Shown one piece after another: positions 36,651 to 46,400 of a stretch of 64,000 nucleotides of DNA. Where the stretch lies: contig JAFXFO010000026.1 of NCBI GenBank assembly GCA_017520425.1, forward strand, positions 1 to 64,000, read 5' to 3'. Position 1 is the first letter of the stretch. Each line of letters starts with the position of its first letter. The DNA comes from Lachnospiraceae bacterium (GTDB lineage Bacteria > Bacillota > Clostridia > Lachnospirales > Lachnospiraceae). The translations under genes were made by a program, and so were the position numbers. Below the pieces are notes generated by a model, which had not been told where the DNA came from, searched no databases, and was given only the letters and a program-made list of their open reading frames with translations.

Positions 36651-36700
36651 TTGACAGAAATGGATATAACGTGCATAATGTATATATCGTATATATACAT
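36651..36700 (+). promoter_or_regulatory. Promoter with overlapping AT-rich operator, GntR-ABC operon
   Basis: TTGACA (36651-36656), a 17-bp spacer and CATAAT (36674-36679). A near-perfect palindrome covers 36678-36700 (ATGTATATAT on the left, ATATATACAT on the right), across the start site. It suits binding by the YtrA-type GntR protein encoded 15 bp downstream, so autorepression is likely. Confidence 0.78.
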
Positions 36701-36714
36701 TAAAGAGGTGCACT

Positions 36715-37095
36715 ATGGATATTATTATTACAAATTCTTCAGGTGAGCCAATTTACCTGCAAATCACATCCCAGATTAAGGACATGATTATGCGCGGTGA
36801 GTTAAAGGAGGGGGACGCCCTTCCATCCATGCGTAATCTGGCGGCACAGCTTCGGATCAGTGTGATTACTACGAAACGTGCCTATGAGGATCTGGAACGG
36901 GAAGGTTTTATTGAGTCTTATTCCGGGAAGGGAAGCTTTGTAAAAGCACAAAATACGGAGCTGCTTCGGGAGGAGAACTTACGTCAGATTGAAGGTTTAT
37001 TGGGACAGGCCTGCGAAAAAGCAAACAGAAATCAGGTATCCCTGGAAGAACTGGTAGAAATGCTGGGTCTTCTGTATGACAGCAGCAGGGAATAG
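36715..37095 (+). CDS. GntR-family regulator, YtrA subfamily
   Basis: A 126-residue regulator with an N-terminal winged HTH (~8-75; GEPIYLQITSQIKDMIMRGE and LRISVITTKRAYEDLEREG) and only a short C-terminal dimerisation part of ~45 residues. This is the YtrA hallmark: no large effector domain. Such regulators repress the ABC transporter genes that follow. It starts the cassette with the ABC ATPase 9 nt downstream. Confidence 0.94.
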   Translation: MDIIITNSSGEPIYLQITSQIKDMIMRGELKEGDALPSMRNLAAQLRISVITTKRAYEDLEREGFIESYSGKGSFVKAQNTELLREENLRQIEGLLGQACEKANRNQVSLEELVEMLGLLYDSSRE

Positions 37096-37104
37096 GAGGA
37101 AAAC

Positions 37105-37983
37105 ATGTCAAATTTTGAGAATGCCATTGAGGTCAGAGACCTGACGGTAAAGTATGATGGTTTTACCCTGGACCATGTCAGCTTTGATGTGGCAAAGGGC
37201 AGTATCATGGGCTTCATAGGACAAAACGGAGCCGGTAAAACCACTACCATTAAGGCTATATTGAATATTATCAAAAGAAATGAAGGAACCATCAAAATGT
37301 TCGGGTTGGATAATATCCGGGATGAGATGGCCATAAAGGAGCAGATATCCGCAGTGTTTGATGAGCTGCCCTATCACGACCAGCTGAGTGCGAAGAATTT
37401 AAATATCATTATGAAGCATATTTATCGTGACTGGGATGGTGCAGTATTTAAGGAATATCTGGAAAGAATGTCCCTACCGGAGCGTAAGAAAATTGCGGAT
37501 TTTTCCCGTGGTATGAAGATGAAGCTGCAGATAGCTGTGGCTCTGTCTCACAACGCCAAGCTGCTCATTATGGACGAGGCTACCAGTGGTTTGGACCCGG
37601 TGGTTCGTAATGAATGTCTGGATATGTTTATGGAGTATTTGCAGAATGAGGAGCATAGCATCCTTATGTCTTCCCACATTACTTCGGATTTGGAAAAGGT
37701 ATGTGACAGTGTCACCTTTATTCACAAGGGAAAGCTTCTGGTCACCGGCTACAAGGATGAAATCCTGGAGAACCATGGGGTGATTAAGTGTAAGAAGAGT
37801 GAGTACAAGGATATGGATCCGGGGGACTATATCAGTGCCCGTCTGTCAGACTTTGGAGCATCGGTGATGGTGAAGGACAGGGCTCTTTGCAACAGTAAAT
37901 ATTCGGGGCTTGCCATGGATGGGACTACCTTGGAGGAAATCATGCTGTATTACGTGAATGCCGGGAAAAAGGAGTGGTCTTAA
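37105..37983 (+). CDS. ABC transporter ATP-binding protein
   Basis: A 292-residue ATPase of the ABC-2 type. Walker A is GQNGAGKTTT, the signature is FSRGMKMKLQIAVALSH (a degenerate SRGM form common in this family), and Walker B is LLIMDEATSGLDP. A C-terminal extension of ~80 residues follows. It works with the two permeases that follow; the role is probably export or resistance to a membrane-active compound, as for Ytr-type systems. The stop codon overlaps the next ATG. Confidence 0.94.
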   Translation: MSNFENAIEVRDLTVKYDGFTLDHVSFDVAKGSIMGFIGQNGAGKTTTIKAILNIIKRNEGTIKMFGLDNIRDEMAIKEQISAVFDELPYHDQLSAKNLNIIMKHIYRDWDGAVFKEYLERMSLPERKKIADFSRGMKMKLQIAVALSHNAKLLIMDEATSGLDPVVRNECLDMFMEYLQNEEHSILMSSHITSDLEKVCDSVTFIHKGKLLVTGYKDEILENHGVIKCKKSEYKDMDPGDYISARLSDFGASVMVKDRALCNSKYSGLAMDGTTLEEIMLYYVNAGKKEWS

Positions 37984-38699
37984 TGAAGGGATTAATCTAT
38001 AAGGAACTGTTTCTGGGAAAGAAAACCTATCTGGGTCTTCTGGCAGTGGCATTGGGCCTGGCCATTTTGGGAATCCTGGTAAGCTTAGGAATCCGCTACG
38101 GAAATATACAGGATATGGCGGCGGATGAGGTGACCCGCATGTTTTATATATTTGTGTATGCTACCTATGGGATAATATTATTCACGGTTGTGGAAGGTTT
38201 TTTTGCTATAGAACGGGATAAAGTGGCCGGCTGGAGAAGGTTGGAATATACCATGCCCATCACAGCGAAAAAACAAATAGGTGCATGGTATCTTACTTCG
38301 GGCATTTTGTTGGTTGTCAGTTTTTTGCTGGGACTTATAAATGGAGGTGTGATGGCACTAATGTTTCGCCGAACCCTCACAGCGACCATGTTTAAGAATA
38401 TGGTGATTATATTATTGCTGGCTATGGTATTGTTTTTGGTGGGAATGCCGCAGTATCAAGGCTTTTCCTTTCGAGCAGTAACATATATTTATACTGCTAT
38501 CATGATGGTAGTAGGTATGATTTTTTCTATTAGCTTAAATATGGAAGAAGGAATATTGTGGGAGATATATAATTATGTTTGGAAGAATGCAGGCAGATTT
38601 TTTGATGGTTTCCTGTATCTGTCGCCCCTTATTATGCCGGCACTGTTTGCAGTCAGCTTCTTTTTATCCGTGAAAGCTTATCAAAGGAGGGAAAAGTAA
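37983..38699 (+). CDS. ABC-2 type permease
   Basis: A 238-residue membrane protein with six hydrophobic segments. It begins MKGLIYKELFLGKKTYLGLL with the first helix from ~15. The ATG at 37983 overlaps the ATPase stop (TAATG) and AAGGAG is 7-9 nt upstream. It pairs with the following permease as a heterodimer; the two share the MxGLxYKEL/D opening. Confidence 0.9.
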   Translation: MKGLIYKELFLGKKTYLGLLAVALGLAILGILVSLGIRYGNIQDMAADEVTRMFYIFVYATYGIILFTVVEGFFAIERDKVAGWRRLEYTMPITAKKQIGAWYLTSGILLVVSFLLGLINGGVMALMFRRTLTATMFKNMVIILLLAMVLFLVGMPQYQGFSFRAVTYIYTAIMMVVGMIFSISLNMEEGILWEIYNYVWKNAGRFFDGFLYLSPLIMPALFAVSFFLSVKAYQRREK

Positions 38700-39424
38700 T
38701 GCTGGGACTTCTTTATAAAGATTTGTGTGTAATGAAAACTTGGATACGGTCTTTGGCTATTTGGTGTGGACTTTTCATTATCGCTGCCACTTGCATCCCT
38801 TTTTCAAAAATACAGGTACTGCAGGATGCAAATTGCTATGCCCTGGTTCCCGGTTTGGTAGTCATATATGCAATGTTGTACCTTGGTGCTTTTTATGGAC
38901 AATATGTGGTGATTGATGAAAAACGCCGATGGAGCGGATTTGTGACATCTACTCCCGTAGGATATAAACAGCAGGTTTTGTCTAAATATTTCTTTACACT
39001 GGTGTCAGGATGGTTGGTGGTAGTGGCAGTTATGATAGGCGAAATCTTAGGAGGTCTTATACCGGGGACGGTGAAGGGAGCATCACAGACGGCTGTAACC
39101 GTATTTTATCTGCTGATGCTATATCAAGCCATAGACTATCCCTTTTCCTTCCGATACAGCTCTAAGAATGGCGCGAAGGTTCGATGTGTTTTAATGATCT
39201 TGCTATTTTATGTATTTATGATTTACATACTATTTGGGAATGTACCGGATACCTATGAGCTTTTTGATTATTTTACCAAGCTTGCCGCAGGTGAGGTACA
39301 ACTGCCCCTGTACGTGCAGTATATGGGAGTTTTCCTGCCCTATGTGACCATGCTGATCTTTTATCTGTCCTATAAACTGTCCTGCAGATGGTATTTGAAG
39401 GGGGTGGAGAATTATGAAGCATAA
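38699..39424 (+). CDS. ABC-2 type permease
   Basis: A 241-residue protein with six hydrophobic segments, opening MLGLLYKDLCVMKTWIRSLA. It overlaps the preceding gene by one base pair (TAATG) and its 3' end overlaps the CPBP gene by 11 nt. Probable second half of the transporter pore. Confidence 0.88.
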   Translation: MLGLLYKDLCVMKTWIRSLAIWCGLFIIAATCIPFSKIQVLQDANCYALVPGLVVIYAMLYLGAFYGQYVVIDEKRRWSGFVTSTPVGYKQQVLSKYFFTLVSGWLVVVAVMIGEILGGLIPGTVKGASQTAVTVFYLLMLYQAIDYPFSFRYSSKNGAKVRCVLMILLFYVFMIYILFGNVPDTYELFDYFTKLAAGEVQLPLYVQYMGVFLPYVTMLIFYLSYKLSCRWYLKGVENYEA

Positions 39425-40247
39425 TGGAAAAGAGAAGAAGCAGATATTTTTGTTTCTGGTGATTTGTCTGCCCGTAACCTGGCTCTTAGGCTGGATCGCC
39501 TATGACGGATTGTTTGGGGAAGAAGTGCTCCCCTGGGCCAATACCCTACATGTTTTGGCTTGTTTTATGCCGGCATTGACCGCTATATTTTTAAGCCTTG
39601 TGACTAAGGAAAGTCTTTGGAATCTGCAGTTTATGCCCAAGCTTCAGAAGAATGGGTTAATCTATGTGGTGGCTATTGTATTAGGCATTCTGGTAGTTGG
39701 CTTGGAGATGGTTCCAACAATCTATATTTTCCCTAAGATGGCAAGCTTTCACCCGGAAGCAACAGCGGAGGTTATGTTCTATACCATCTTGGCGGTGATT
39801 TCTACGGCCTGTATCCAGTTTTTTGTGGGTATGGGAGAAGAACTGGGATGGATGGGCTATTTGTATCCCAGGATGGAGAAGCTGTTTGGACTTACGGGAG
39901 CGGTGCTTTTGTCCATCGTAATCCGCGCCGGCTGGCATCTGATGATGACACCTTGGGATGAATATCTGGGCTACAATATGGTTATGCGTTGTGTGATGCA
40001 TATTGTGCTGGTGTGCGTGGGTGTATGGCTGACTAAGAAAAGCGGTTCCGTGGTACCGGTATCCGTATTTCACTGCCTGTTAAATGGTCTGACAGCTGCC
40101 TTTAGTGGATTCATGGTGGTGGATAATAGCCTTTATGAGGCCAACCGCTATGTGGTGGATTTGGTGCAAATGGTGCCCATCGTATTGATTGGTGTGGTAT
40201 TCTTTGTAGTCTTAAAGAGAAAATTTGATATGAAACCCCTTTCATAA
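39414..40247 (+). CDS. CPBP-family intramembrane metalloprotease (Abi)
   Basis: A 277-residue protein with about eight hydrophobic helices. The metal motifs are MGEELGWMGYLYPRME (EE...R), RAGWHLMM (His) and SVFHCLLN (His/Asn). These match Rce1/CPBP proteases, which often accompany bacteriocin or antimicrobial-peptide self-immunity genes. Its place as the last gene of a YtrA-type ABC cassette supports a membrane-defence role. The substrate is unknown. Confidence 0.92.
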   Translation: MKHNGKEKKQIFLFLVICLPVTWLLGWIAYDGLFGEEVLPWANTLHVLACFMPALTAIFLSLVTKESLWNLQFMPKLQKNGLIYVVAIVLGILVVGLEMVPTIYIFPKMASFHPEATAEVMFYTILAVISTACIQFFVGMGEELGWMGYLYPRMEKLFGLTGAVLLSIVIRAGWHLMMTPWDEYLGYNMVMRCVMHIVLVCVGVWLTKKSGSVVPVSVFHCLLNGLTAAFSGFMVVDNSLYEANRYVVDLVQMVPIVLIGVVFFVVLKRKFDMKPLS

Positions 40248-40307
40248 TCAGGAAAAATGGTGTAGTATAGAAAGCAGGATATCTAAGGAACCTACGGAGG
40301 ATACTAC

Positions 40308-41432
40308 ATGAATTTAGAGAAAATTACGGAATATTTAGAAACTTTACCCGGCAGGGGCATCCCTTCCGCGGATTGTATGATTTATAAGGAACATGAGCTG
40401 GTGTACCGCCATATGTGCGGTACTACCGATGAGGCATACAGCAAGCCCATAGAGGGGGATGAGCTATACATCATGTTCTCCATGACTAAGGTGCAGACCA
40501 TGACGGCTGTGATGCAGCTGGTGGAGCAGGGGAAGCTTTCTTTAGAGGATGAAGTGAGCAAATTCCTGCCTGCCTACAAAGAGCTAACCGTGGAAGTGGA
40601 CGGCAAAGTGGAGAAATGTGAAAAGCCCTTGTTAGTTTGGCATTTGCTTTCCATGCAGTCCGGATTGGATTATGATTTGGAACGTCCCGGCATCAAAAGA
40701 GTTTTACAGGAAAAGGGACAGCAGGCTACTACTCGTGAAATCGTGGATGCATTTGTAGAGTCACCATTGAAATTCGTACCGGGTGAGCATTTCCTTTATA
40801 GTCTGAGCCATGATGTGGCTGCTGCTATCGTGGAAGTGGTAAGCGGCATGAGCTATGGTGAATACTTAAAAAAGAATATTTGGGAACCTCTTGGTATGAC
40901 GCGAACCTTCTTTGCTAAGCCTGTGAATCATTTGGAAAAGCTGGCTACACAGTTTGAAATGGACGAAAAGGGTAATACAAAGGCCATGGGCCCCACCTGC
41001 AATTATCAGCTTTCGGAAAGCTATGAAAGTGGCGGAGCCGGTCTGATCAGCTGTACAGAGGATTATGCGATTTTTGCAGATACTTTGGCAAGTGGTGGTA
41101 TCAGCAAGGACGGCGTACGAATCATTCAGCCGGAAACTATTGAGCTTATGAAAAAGAATCTCTTATGCGAAGCATCACAGCAGGAGATTATCATGAATAT
41201 GGGCCGCTTAGGCTACGGCTATGGCTGTGGCGTTCAGGTACTATTACAGCCTGAGTTACTGGGAAGTCCCGCACCGGCAGGCGTATTCGGTTGGGATGGT
41301 GCCGCAGGAAGCTGCATCCTCATGGATACCGAGTCCAAGATATCTTTGGTATATCTCCAGCATGTGCGCAACTGCGGCATGGCATATGGAGAGGTTCACC
41401 CCAAATTGAGGGACCTTCTTTTTGAAGTGTGA
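40308..41432 (+). CDS. Beta-lactamase-fold serine hydrolase
   Basis: A 374-residue class C-like serine hydrolase (esterase/DD-peptidase fold). The nucleophile motif is FSMTKVQT (S-x-x-K) near residue 62. The second-motif tyrosine is in FLYSLSHDVAAAIVE, with Leu-Ser in place of the usual Tyr-x-Asn. The C-terminal part has the GGAGLISCTEDYAIFADTLA block. No signal peptide, so it is cytoplasmic and unlikely to be a secreted beta-lactamase. The substrate is unknown. Confidence 0.9.
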   Translation: MNLEKITEYLETLPGRGIPSADCMIYKEHELVYRHMCGTTDEAYSKPIEGDELYIMFSMTKVQTMTAVMQLVEQGKLSLEDEVSKFLPAYKELTVEVDGKVEKCEKPLLVWHLLSMQSGLDYDLERPGIKRVLQEKGQQATTREIVDAFVESPLKFVPGEHFLYSLSHDVAAAIVEVVSGMSYGEYLKKNIWEPLGMTRTFFAKPVNHLEKLATQFEMDEKGNTKAMGPTCNYQLSESYESGGAGLISCTEDYAIFADTLASGGISKDGVRIIQPETIELMKKNLLCEASQQEIIMNMGRLGYGYGCGVQVLLQPELLGSPAPAGVFGWDGAAGSCILMDTESKISLVYLQHVRNCGMAYGEVHPKLRDLLFEV

Positions 41433-41457
41433 GAGGAAGTTATGTTTTGAGTCGCCA

Positions 41458-41595
41458 CCCTTATATAACCTAATGCAGGACTGTATGAATTCGTCGGCCC
41501 TTAGCGAGGTTTTAAGCCGAACTTGTTCGGCACGAGCTTAGTGCCGTTACGTAATTCATCCAAGCGAAAGCGTGTCCAAATAGGTTATATAAGGG
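41458..41595. repeat. 138-bp inverted-repeat element with nested hairpins
   Basis: Perfect 15-bp terminal inverted repeats, CCCTTATATAACCTA (41458-41472) and its complement (41581-41595). An inner pair ATGAATTCGT/ACGTAATTCAT (one bulge) encloses two strong hairpins, GCCGAAC/GTTCGGC and CGGCAC/GTGCCG. No ORF. It looks like a small non-autonomous mobile element or a structured RNA. The preceding gene and the following tRNA are both intact. Confidence 0.7.
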
Positions 41596-41701
41596 GAGCG
41601 ATGAAAAACAAAGAGGTTATGTTAATTTCCCCCAAATATCCTCTCAGTCGATAAGGAAAAGTATCAAATATTACAAAAATTCGAAAAATTAAAAAAAGGT
41701 C

Positions 41702-41730
41702 TTGCTTTTTTCGGCAAGACCTTGTATAAT
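41702..41730 (+). promoter_or_regulatory. Promoter of tRNA-Pro (AGG)
   Basis: TTGCTT, a 17-bp spacer and TATAAT, 13 bp before the tRNA. The spacer lies in a hairpin (AAGGTCTTGC/GCAAGACCTT), an odd overlap that may also act as a terminator for upstream transcripts. Confidence 0.72.
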
Positions 41731-41742
41731 CATTTTTGTTCA

Positions 41743-41817
41743 CGGGGTGTGGCTCAGTTTGGTTAGAGCGCCGTCTTAGGGAGGCGGAGGCCGCAAGTTC
41801 GAATCTTGTCACTCCGA
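41743..41817 (+). tRNA. tRNA-Pro (AGG)
   Basis: The acceptor CGGGGTG pairs with CACTCCG (one G-T), discriminator A. The stem CCGTC/GGCGG encloses loop TTAGGGA, giving anticodon AGG. Only one other proline tRNA (TGG) is in the window. Confidence 0.95.
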
Positions 41818-41820
41818 TAG

Positions 41821-41852
41821 GAAGAAGTCGATATAATCGGCTTCTTTTTTTG
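41821..41852 (+). terminator. Terminator after tRNA-Pro
   Basis: A 9-bp stem GAAGTCGAT/ATCGGCTTC with ATA loop and a T-rich tail directly after the tRNA. Confidence 0.88.
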
Positions 41853-41932
41853 TGTGCTGGTATAAAAAAGATAGAAAGAATAAAATGCACAACACAAATT
41901 TACAGAAAATTCGCAACAAGCACTAGCTTTTT

Positions 41933-41961
41933 TTTGAAATAAGTGCTATAATTATTTCAAA
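41933..41961 (+). promoter_or_regulatory. Promoter-overlapping palindrome upstream of GGDEF-EAL gene
   Basis: Perfect 10-bp arms TTTGAAATAA and TTATTTCAAA flank a 9-bp centre; TATAAT (41947-41952) lies inside. The -35 is weak, so an activator or repressor site is plausible. The bound protein is unknown. Confidence 0.5.
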
Positions 41962-42011
41962 GTGGGGTAATAGGGAGTGCCCAAATACTGAATCAGAAAG
42001 GGGTATTTTGC

Positions 42012-44459
42012 ATGGATGCATATGGAAAACCCAATGTTGATGAATTCATAGTATTTGATTGTAAGAAAAAAGAGTATCGTTATCCAATGGGTAGCGGAAA
42101 CTCAGATGGCAAACCTTTTGGGGAAATTTTAAGAGAGAACGGACTTGCATCAGAGGATACAATCAAACAAATTGAAAAGAAGGTGGAGGAACTTGCAGCC
42201 GAGATGCGGCCGCAGGTTTATTCTGCTGAGCTTATTTTAGGTAATGAGGAGTATTTGACTTCCTGGTATCGTGTCAGCTTTGCCAATACCATTCCCGGCG
42301 AGCTGGTGAGTATTACATTTGTGGATATTGATGAAGAAGTGGCACTGAAGAATCAATTGCTGAAGAAAACGGAATTTGATGAACTCACCGGATTGATGAA
42401 TCGAAAGAAATTCTGTAAAGAGATTACACCCATCCTTCAGGAAAACAAGGAGGATGTCATTCGGGGAGAATATGCTTTCGTTTATTTTGATGTAATACGT
42501 TTCAAGGCTATAAATGATTTCTTTGGAATGGAAGTGGGCGATGAGCTGTTACGATATATCGCCAATGTGCTGCAGAAGCTAATTGGTCCGGAGGATAAAG
42601 CCTGCCGATTGAATGCAGATCGTTTTGCAGTGTTTGTGAAGATGGCGGATGTGCAGCTGGAGAAGCTTGTAAATGATATTTCTGAACTTATCAGTAAATA
42701 TGATTTGCCTTTTGAAATTGCTTGTAATATTGGTGTTTATGTGACCTCCGATGAAGAAATTCCCGTGAATATTATGTTGGACCGTGCCATGTTAGCACAG
42801 TCTGCGATTAAGGGAAGTTATGTAAATAAGTTTAATTATTACAATCAGAAGATGCGTGATGAGATGCTTACGGAACAGGAAGTGGTGGGCATCATGAGTT
42901 ATGCATTGGCGGACAGACAGTTTGTAGTATTTTATCAGCCCCAGTATGACCATACTACGGGAGCTTTGGTGGGTGCAGAAGCATTGGTACGTTGGAAGCA
43001 TCCGGAGAAAGGATTGATATCTCCCGGCATTTTCATTCCTATTTTTGAAAAGAACGGATTTATTACCAAGCTTGATTTGTGTGTATTTGAGGAAGTGTGT
43101 ATATTCTTGCGCAAATGCATAGATAAAAATATGAATGTGGTACCTATTTCCACGAACTTCTCCAGACATGATATTTTCCAACCGGATTTTATTTCCCGAT
43201 TGGAAGGAATCCGTGAAAAGTACAATATCCCTGCGGAATATCTGAGAGTGGAGATTACGGAATCCGCTATTACGGGAACAGGCATGCAGGCCAATGAAAT
43301 CGTCAGAAAACTGCATAATTGCGGTTATGTTGTTGAAATGGACGATTTTGGAAGCGGTTATTCTTCCTTGAACGTGTTGAAGGATATTGAACTGGATATC
43401 ATCAAGCTGGACATGCTGTTTTTGTCCAAGGAAAACGAAAATACCAGAGGCGGTACTATTATCAGTTCCGTAGTTCGTATGGCTAAGTGGCTGGATATGC
43501 CCATTATTGCAGAGGGTGTAGAATCGGTAGAACAGGCGGATTATCTGCGTAGCATCGGATGTAATTATATTCAGGGATATTTGTATTCCAGACCCTTGCC
43601 GGAGGAGTCCTATGAGGAGTTATTGTCAGGAAGCGAAACCGGTTATAAGGTGGCACAGTTCCAGCTGTTAGAAGCATTGGATGCAAATAATTTCTGGAGT
43701 CCCAAATCCCAGGAGACGCTTATTTTCAGTAATTATGTGGGCGGAGCATCCATCTTTGAATATCGAAATGGCCAAGTAGAGGTCTTGAGGGTAAATCAGA
43801 GATATCTGAAAGAATTATCAGATTGTGTGGCAGAGAAGGATATCATTGAAAATGACCCCATGCGATTCTTCGATGAAGAGAATAAGAAAATATATACAGA
43901 CATGCTGGACAGAGCTATTGCGACAGGAGAGGAGCAGGAATGCGAGACCTGGCGTAAGATGGAGACTTCACGTTGTGGCGGAGAATGGTTATGTATCCGT
44001 ACAAATGTACAGCTGATTGGTAGGAGCGAGGACACCTATCTCTTCTATGCTATGGTACGGAATGTAACTACAGAGAAGAGAGAGCATACGGAGATGTTGA
44101 ATACCATTGAACGGTTCCGTATATTGGCAGAGCAGGCAAAGGTATATTATTGGGAGTACGTACTTGATACGAAGGAGATGTATCCCTGTGCAAGATGTAT
44201 CAGGGAGCGAGGTCTTCCTGAGGTGATGTACAACTATCCGGAAAGTGCTGTTGAGATGGGGATTATCCCTTCCGAAGCGGCAGAGGAATACATAGAGTTG
44301 CACAAGAAGCTTTCAACCGGTATCAAAGAGGCGGAAATCTATGTACCCATGACCAAGGCCAAGCTGATGCATCATTTGAAATACAATGTGGTATTTGATG
44401 AAGGTGGCAAACCTGTAAAGGCTTATGGTTGTGCAGTTGTGGTAGATGAAGTGAAATAA
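42012..44459 (+). CDS. Cyclic-di-GMP protein: PAS-like, degenerate GGDEF, intact EAL, C-terminal PAS
   Basis: 815 residues, soluble. Order: PAS-like (~1-115), GGDEF (~120-290), EAL (~300-545), one or two PAS-like domains (~555-815). The GGDEF active site reads ADRFA instead of GG[DE]EF, so cyclase activity is unlikely. The EAL domain keeps GAEALVRW, EITES, MDDFGSGYSSL and EGVES, so phosphodiesterase activity is expected. The inactive GGDEF may bind GTP or act as a regulatory module. The promoter overlaps a palindrome. No neighbour indicates the process controlled. Confidence 0.92.
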   Translation: MDAYGKPNVDEFIVFDCKKKEYRYPMGSGNSDGKPFGEILRENGLASEDTIKQIEKKVEELAAEMRPQVYSAELILGNEEYLTSWYRVSFANTIPGELVSITFVDIDEEVALKNQLLKKTEFDELTGLMNRKKFCKEITPILQENKEDVIRGEYAFVYFDVIRFKAINDFFGMEVGDELLRYIANVLQKLIGPEDKACRLNADRFAVFVKMADVQLEKLVNDISELISKYDLPFEIACNIGVYVTSDEEIPVNIMLDRAMLAQSAIKGSYVNKFNYYNQKMRDEMLTEQEVVGIMSYALADRQFVVFYQPQYDHTTGALVGAEALVRWKHPEKGLISPGIFIPIFEKNGFITKLDLCVFEEVCIFLRKCIDKNMNVVPISTNFSRHDIFQPDFISRLEGIREKYNIPAEYLRVEITESAITGTGMQANEIVRKLHNCGYVVEMDDFGSGYSSLNVLKDIELDIIKLDMLFLSKENENTRGGTIISSVVRMAKWLDMPIIAEGVESVEQADYLRSIGCNYIQGYLYSRPLPEESYEELLSGSETGYKVAQFQLLEALDANNFWSPKSQETLIFSNYVGGASIFEYRNGQVEVLRVNQRYLKELSDCVAEKDIIENDPMRFFDEENKKIYTDMLDRAIATGEEQECETWRKMETSRCGGEWLCIRTNVQLIGRSEDTYLFYAMVRNVTTEKREHTEMLNTIERFRILAEQAKVYYWEYVLDTKEMYPCARCIRERGLPEVMYNYPESAVEMGIIPSEAAEEYIELHKKLSTGIKEAEIYVPMTKAKLMHHLKYNVVFDEGGKPVKAYGCAVVVDEVK

Positions 44460-44468
44460 TATGATTGG

Positions 44469-44497
44469 AAGAGGACGTTATGAAGCGTCCTCTTTTG
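44469..44497 (+). terminator. Terminator after the GGDEF-EAL gene
   Basis: A 9-bp stem AAGAGGACG/CGTCCTCTT with an 8-nt loop and a short T-run, 10 nt after the stop. Confidence 0.85.
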
Positions 44498-44501
44498 ATA
44501 G

Positions 44502-45659
<1,158 letters not shown>

Positions 45660-45662
45660 GAT

Positions 45663-46388
45663 ATGAATTTTTCACCAAATAGTACCCTGCTTTTTGTGGT
45701 GGCAGGGGGTGTAATTATATTTGTACTGGCTCAGTCATTCTTCTTTTTGATAAGAGCCTACCGGCGAGCCAAGGAATTGGGGATGGATATGAAGCAGGTA
45801 AGAAAGACCATCTGGTCAAGTGCTCTGTTTACCATTGCACCGGCAGTATCCATTTTGCTGGGAGTGATTACTTTGTCTAAGTTTTTGGGACTTCCTTTGC
45901 CCTGGATCCGTATGAGTGTCATCGGAGCCATTACTTATGAGCTTCCGGCAGCCACATCTACCGCCAAGGCTTTAGGAATCTCTTTGTCAGAAACGATTAC
46001 AGACCCCAGGATTTATTCGGCCATAGCTTGGGTAATGACTTTGGGAATCCTGCCCAGTATTATTTTGGTACCATTATTGCTAAAGAAGATACAAAAGGGG
46101 CTTTTGAAGATGAAGAATAAGGATGCTAAATGGGGAGATTTGTTCAGTACATCCTTATTCTTAGGTATGATTGCGGCATTCTCCGGCATGGTATTTGCAG
46201 ATGTAAGAAATGGTCTGGAAGGTTGGATACCGGTATTCGTGCTGCTATGCTCTGCTGTGGTAATGGGCGTTTGCGGTTTGCTAATTAAGAAATGCAAAAT
46301 GAAGTGGTTGGAAAACTATGCGCTTCCTATCAGCATGCTTGCGGCTATGATTTTCGCCATGGTGATTACACCGGCGATTTTAGGATAA
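45663..46388 (+). CDS. DUF5058-family membrane protein
   Basis: A 241-residue membrane protein with about six hydrophobic segments and a DPRIYSAIAW loop. It matches my recollection of DUF5058. It starts 3 nt after the esterase stop and is followed 12 nt later by a second small membrane protein and then an M20 peptidase. The arrangement suggests one transport-and-hydrolysis unit. Function unknown. Confidence 0.7.
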   Translation: MNFSPNSTLLFVVAGGVIIFVLAQSFFFLIRAYRRAKELGMDMKQVRKTIWSSALFTIAPAVSILLGVITLSKFLGLPLPWIRMSVIGAITYELPAATSTAKALGISLSETITDPRIYSAIAWVMTLGILPSIILVPLLLKKIQKGLLKMKNKDAKWGDLFSTSLFLGMIAAFSGMVFADVRNGLEGWIPVFVLLCSAVVMGVCGLLIKKCKMKWLENYALPISMLAAMIFAMVITPAILG

Positions 46389-46400
46389 GGGGGTGCGGAT

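Noticed and set aside
41736-41942. ORF across tRNA-Pro
   Set aside because: Reads through the tRNA and its terminator; no ribosome site.
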